DNA from: Aporrectodea caliginosa
Lineage: Eukaryota; Annelida; Clitellata; Crassiclitellata; Lumbricidae
DNA: 64,000 nucleotides
Assembly: GCA_020284085.1 (NCBI GenBank)
Contig: JACEVL010000062.1
Coordinates: 649,795 to 713,794, forward strand
Direction of reading: 5' to 3'
Within the stretch, counting starts at the first letter, position 1; each line of letters starts with the position of its first letter. Under the pieces are notes generated by a model. That model had not been told where the DNA came from, ran no database searches, and worked only from the letters and a program-made list of their open reading frames with translations. This document shows positions 59,376 to 64,000 of this stretch, in pieces. The translations under genes were made by a program, and so were the position numbers.

Positions 59376-62300
59376 CATAATCTGAAGGCAGAGTTGTTCC
59401 AGTGGCACTCGCAATATCTCTGGGATTGAGTATTGATGAAACTCAGTGAAGTGTTGTTGAGTGTAGAGTCGGAAGCAGATGCCCTCCTGCACTCGACCGG
59501 CTCTTCCACAGCGCTGCTGAGCACTCGCTTTGCTCACAAACACCTCCTGGAGTTGACTCATACGTGCTGTTTCAAGATATCTGCAACAAATACAATCATT
59601 CTGACTATATTGACCATATTGACAATATGACTATTTCATTAGTTAGTTGATGATGATGAACCGACAATTTCTACAGTGCCGTAACACAACACACGTGGTT
59701 ACAAGGGCGTTTTAACAAATCAAAAATGTCACTATTTAAAGGATACACTTTCGAGAAATAGTAAGTCCTGAAACTAGACTTGAAAGCCTCTGCTGAAGTT
59801 GCAGAACAGAATGAGTGTGGGAGGCTGTTCCAGCGCCTTGGTCCCACCACACAGAGAAGGCTCCGTCACCGAAGCAAAAAAAAAATTCTGGCCTTTGTAC
59901 GTGTAGGTCTCGTTTGTTATTTCTGCATATGTGGTTTCACAATAAAGCATAAGTCAATGAAGCTAAGCACCAAGGACTTCCTCAAAGCCCTTACACAGAT
60001 ATAGTTCACACGACTCTCTGGTGGACTGCACATCATCAAAAAATACCTGCACAAGTGTGCTAAGTACATTTAGTAATCAAATATTAACCATTCCATCCAG
60101 TTTTTAATTCTAAAACCATTCTAAACTCATTACCTATTTTCTTTCTCTTTTCCTGAATCAATAACAAAGACCACATCTGGAATTGTTATTCCAGTTTCTG
60201 CAATATTGGTCGCCATGACAATCTTTCGGATTCCTTTTGGCGGAATGTTGAAAGCGTCTGACTGGTTCTGAGATGAGAGGACAGAATGCAGCGCAAGGAC
60301 CTGGTAGCTGGAAAAACAAAAACGGAAGTCATTTGTAAGCTTAATGTTAATGTGAAGTAATTGCTTATTCATTAAAAGTTGCTATCAACATTTGTTGCTT
60401 GGTCCTGGAGTCAAAGGATTTTTCAACTGAAGCACAATCCTGACAATAGCAATCCAACAACTTGGCAATTGGGCCAGAAGGCTTGACAATGAGCTGTCAA
60501 TTTCATAGGTAGTGGAATTCAGGGTTAAAGACTGGTGGAATACTCATAGGTTGCTTTAGCAACCTGACATTAACCTGGAACAGCAGATTAATGCTAGGGT
60601 TATGCAACAACATCCTGTCCCTGCCTGCTATGGGAAGCGACCATTGTTTTGTGTCCAAAACAACAAACAATTAACTATGCATAGTGTGTACACATATTTG
60701 CCTCTACAGCAAATTCAAAAATTGCACCTGTTAATATATATTATATATATATATACATATATATAATTAATATATTATATAAGAACCTTTTTTGACTTAA
60801 AATTAAAGCTATTCATGTATACATAAGCTGACTATTGCTCAGCCATTATGAATTGATTATACTGAAATAAGCAGGATGATGGTTACTATAAAGAGTAGCT
60901 ATTGTCCAGGAATATAATAGTATTATAGTAATGAGTAAGGTGTATAGTAATATTGTTTGGAGCAAGGAAGAGAAAAACAGAGACAATCAAACCAGTAATA
61001 GGTGCCAATGCAAATGGAAGGAAACACAGATGAAATGATGAGACGAATACACTTACCGGGTTGGGTTTCCAAAGTTGGGATCGGCCAGCAGCATATCATT
61101 CAGCTCCTGGATATGAGACAGGCCTGGAAGAAAGATGAGCACAGCACCTTCTATTCTGCTGAATTCTGGTCCATTGTCTATGTAGGTCAATAAGTCAATA
61201 ATCAGATCTAGGTTAACACGGTCCACATGCAATCGGGTTATGGCATTCCTTGTTCGAAGACTGTACTTGTCTGGGTCAAGGCCACTCTGCAAACCAAAAA
61301 CCAAACTATCAATTTTTCTGCTGTCCCTTTTCTCACATTTATGGTTAAAATTGATGATTAAAGATGACAGCGATCCCATACAGCAACCCGAAACTGATGA
61401 TTACGAAGATTTAAAGAGGATATGGTACGTAAGATTATAAGCAGAGTTCAACTATGCAATCAACTATTTATGGCATATGATAAACCAGAATTTGAATCCA
61501 GTTACATAGGAGAAAGATCAACACATTATATACTCAGCAACCTTGCAACAATGATCACAGCTGTCAAGATAATGACGTAGTTTGGACAATTATGCACTTC
61601 TGAACACTGGCAGGAGGGCTACATCAAATATCATTCACCTAGAAAAGTCTCTGTTTAGAGCTTTGCGTTGTCTAAACTAGGGACTCTGCATGCGCCTTCT
61701 ACTAACACGTGAAAACAGTTCTCTTCTTCTGGGGCTCGGCTGGAAGCACCTCGGAGTAGATATCTTGAAAGATGCTATATATATGCTCTGATATAATGAA
61801 ATACAGTTGCATTGTATTGTATTGATGATGAAGCTCACACTGTAGAGTAGAATATACTGAAGATGACAAATTATCTTCTCTTGTGACTTACCCTATCAAT
61901 TTTAGAGATGTCATCTTTTGTCCAGTTTGCATTGACCACTTTTACATCACCCCTTTGACCAGTCACTTCAATTCGACTTGCTTCTTCCTGAATTAAAAAC
62001 ACACATTGACTGTTATTAACTCATAGATCTTTCAAATTATACTTTGCTTGAGTGGAGCCTAAAACCTATAACCCAATATAAGGGTAAACTTATATTACAT
62101 TATTATAAACAAACAGTACAAAACACGTTAAGGAGGTAAAGAAATGGTAAGATGCGCTAATCGTTCTGGCATCACCCTATCACTCTGGGTTTCATATGAA
62201 ATTAGCAATTTTCTTGCTCATTCATGATTCCCTTAAAGAAAGGTTTCCATGCTGAAGTGCCGTCAATTTCCTTGATGTGGAACTTTCATGAAACTCTTAT

Positions 62301-63882
62301 TAGGATCCATAACAACTGAATCAGCACCTAGTCTTACTTAATTTTATCCTCTAGTGCTTCAGAGAATACTATTGTTTAAATTCATAAACTTCTTCCCTTT
62401 GTAGTAGGGCTAATAGTGTTGCTATTTCAATGATGATCAGGTGGTAAGGTGATATGGTGACAGTAGAAATGATAGTGGTGAAATGATTGTGGCAGTTGTG
62501 ACACTTAATTTCAATACCATTTTCATTGTAATTATAACAACTCCAGCTTTTAGCATACCGTAACGACTTTGTCATAGCGAAGAGCATATGGAGAATCTTC
62601 ATCAACCTGATATTCTGTCTTCTCTATAACATCTTCCAAATGAAAAACCTAAATTCAAACATCACAGACAACAAATAAAACAACACTACAATTGAACAAC
62701 TGACAAAAACAGCCAAACTCCAAGCTTATAATCACATCTGCCCAACAATTAAACACTTCAAGCACAGCTTAAAATTTTGATTAGACTTACACTGCTTCCA
62801 AGAGCCACTGCTGACAGGATAAAGGCATACAATACAACTGCATTTGATATTGCCCTCCTTCCAAAGCTGCACACACGACCATATGACAGAACATTGATGG
62901 CACTGAGTGATTGTGAGTTAAGGACTTCCTCAAGATCCTAATATGTGACCCAAGGGATCGAAATGAGTCGTATGTCGGAAATTTTAGAATATGAGTATTT
63001 TACATATTCTTAAAGACCACAACAATTTTTGCTTTAAAATGACACCAAAAGTTTGGTTCTACCTTATTTTTTGACAAAGTTACGAATGATTATGTGTTTT
63101 TTAATGAAACATTTTTACATTTATTTTAATATATAATCAAAAAATAAAAGTATTCTCTGTACAAAATTCAGAAAATACACATTAAAACAATGAATTTCAT
63201 CAAAAGTGAGAAATCCGAAATGCGAAAAAAAAAAATTTTCACCCATTTTCATTAAAATCTGAAAATAAGGAAAAGTGACCTCTGATCATATTTTGCTGTT
63301 TTCCAAGGAATGTAAATTGCCGACATACGACTCATTTCGATCCCTTGGGTCACATATGTGACCGTCTTGGGGAGGCTCAAACCCGTACTCTCTGTGTTGC
63401 AAGCCGAAAACTTAAACCAAACAGCTACCGTGCCCACAGAAGCATGACAGAAGTCACACACAGCAGTAGTCATTCATACATGTTAATGGATAGTTCAAAG
63501 GCAGAGGCATAGACAATAAACATACACTTCTGCAAACGCAGAAGCACCAAATAAGTGCAGAAGTGGTTAAATAAATTAAAAATGTAACGACAAAAGTGGT
63601 AAATGAATAGATTCGGTAGTGGTAGAGCCAATGACAAAATTCTTATGCATTGGATATCAATGAAATTAACTAGAACTGGAGACAAATGTTTGAAGGCAGA
63701 CTGACCGTGACAGGGAATGACCGTCCTTCTATCTTAATGACTGGACAATAGTCAAAGTACGCTGAGAACTTGTCGCTGTCCATCGTTGCGCTCATCAGAA
63801 CGACTTTGAGTTCGGGTCGAACGAGAGCCAGATGGCGAAGGTTGATGAGGAGGAAGTCAGACTCCATGCTACGTTCATGCAC
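59376..63882 (-). CDS. DHX29: DHX29, helicase core from motif II to motif VI: exons a-f (gene partial at window edge)
   Basis: ATP-dependent DEAH-box RNA helicase that in animals binds the 40S/43S complex and aids scanning of structured 5' UTRs. Exons: 63882-63706, 62648-62559, 61987-61892, 61286-61057, 60307-60134 and 59580-59376. The first starts [12 protein letters not shown], right after the DE of motif II, so the 5' half lies beyond 64000. Motif III is [57 protein letters not shown]. The insert [14 protein letters not shown] and [13 protein letters not shown] are DHX29-like. All 13 exons in the window join in phase and give 686 residues to the stop, matching the family's usual length for this half. 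No disabling change seen. Confidence 0.95.
59780..60010 (+). repeat. Possible dispersed repeat in a DHX29 intron
   Basis: The frame reading [20 protein letters not shown] looks protein-derived but is unrecognised. A weakly similar block (minus or non-coding) may exist near 30630-30720. Copy-number data would decide. Confidence 0.25.
60727..60782. repeat. AT-rich TA repeat
   Basis: Imperfect TATA/ATAT run, partly self-complementary, in the intron between exons d and e. Confidence 0.8.
61640..61826 (+). mobile_element. Possible CR1-like 3' tail
   Basis: [16 protein letters not shown] reading followed by GATGCTATATATATGC and ATTGT repeats at 61809-61826 resembles the tails at 7262 and 58440. 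Very short, so tentative. Confidence 0.4.
62944..63354. mobile_element. TIR element with 35-bp perfect inverted repeats, 411 bp
   Basis: Both ends begin TGTGACCCAAGGGATCGAAA and continue identical for 35 bp in inverted orientation (62944-62978, 63320-63354). TA flanks both sides, fitting Tc1/mariner-type insertion. The interior is A/T-rich without a transposase. It lies in the DHX29 intron between exons a and b. The identity of the two arms suggests recent activity or gene conversion. Confidence 0.8.
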
Positions 63883-64000
63883 CTAACAGCACAACACACA
63901 GCTCTTCAATAAAAACCATCTATCACATCAAGTCTGGTAAATGTTAAGGTCTTAACCCTTAGACAAGCATATCAGTGCATGATGTGTGATCCCACACATC

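Overview
The window is nuclear DNA of an animal. It has introns with GT/AG junctions, an animal-type DHX29 gene, tripartite-motif (TRIM) genes, a Ty3/gypsy element, CR1/L2-like non-LTR fragments and a dense set of hAT-type DNA transposons. The palindrome TAGGCCTA recurs throughout, and together with the transposon mix and TRIM duplication this makes me favour a marine invertebrate deuterostome (echinoderm-like). That assignment is an impression; nothing in the window proves it.

Layout. 1-2173: decayed Ty3/gypsy retrotransposon (RT, RNase H, polypurine tract, 3' LTR) inserted into 2175-3330, a broken copy ('C') of a RING/B-box gene on the minus strand. 3900-13100: transposon graveyard with five hAT-like elements, one nested in another, plus CR1-like tails and a fragment ('D') of the local duplicated spacer. 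13200-16100: two decayed small TRIM genes, one with a 220-bp TG tract. 16100-29600: duplication unit A (spacer, USP exon, RING/B-box/coiled-coil exon, 5' flank). 29900-38240: accessory DNA with hAT elements, a third decayed small TRIM gene and a tRNA-derived SINE. 38245-46500: duplication unit B, same order as A. 46530-50850: local tandem duplication and two hAT-like elements. 51808-63882: 3' half of DHX29 on the minus strand, 13 coding exons with repeats in its introns.

The main biological object is a pair of two-exon genes on the minus strand (A: 29074->21082, predicted 2,486 aa; B: 45936->41406, predicted 1,344 aa). Exon 1 encodes RING + B-box + a long coiled coil (TRIM E3 ligase architecture). 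It ends in a phase-1 splice donor. Exon 2 starts with a phase-1 acceptor and encodes a catalytically complete ubiquitin-specific protease domain of the USP16/USP45 type. The spliced product would carry a ubiquitin ligase module and a deubiquitinase in one chain. Both intact copies and the broken copy have a GAAAGTGAAAGTGA-like (IRF/ISRE-like) motif just upstream of the ATG. The coiled coil holds 8 copies of a repeated motif in A but 3 in B.

Comparing units A and B also reveals a second phenomenon. A 6-bp block (GGCCTA) has been inserted at TA dinucleotides many times, giving TAGGCCTA, including in-frame Arg-Pro insertions in coding exons. The same comparison gives empty sites for two hAT insertions, so insertions can be ordered relative to the duplication.
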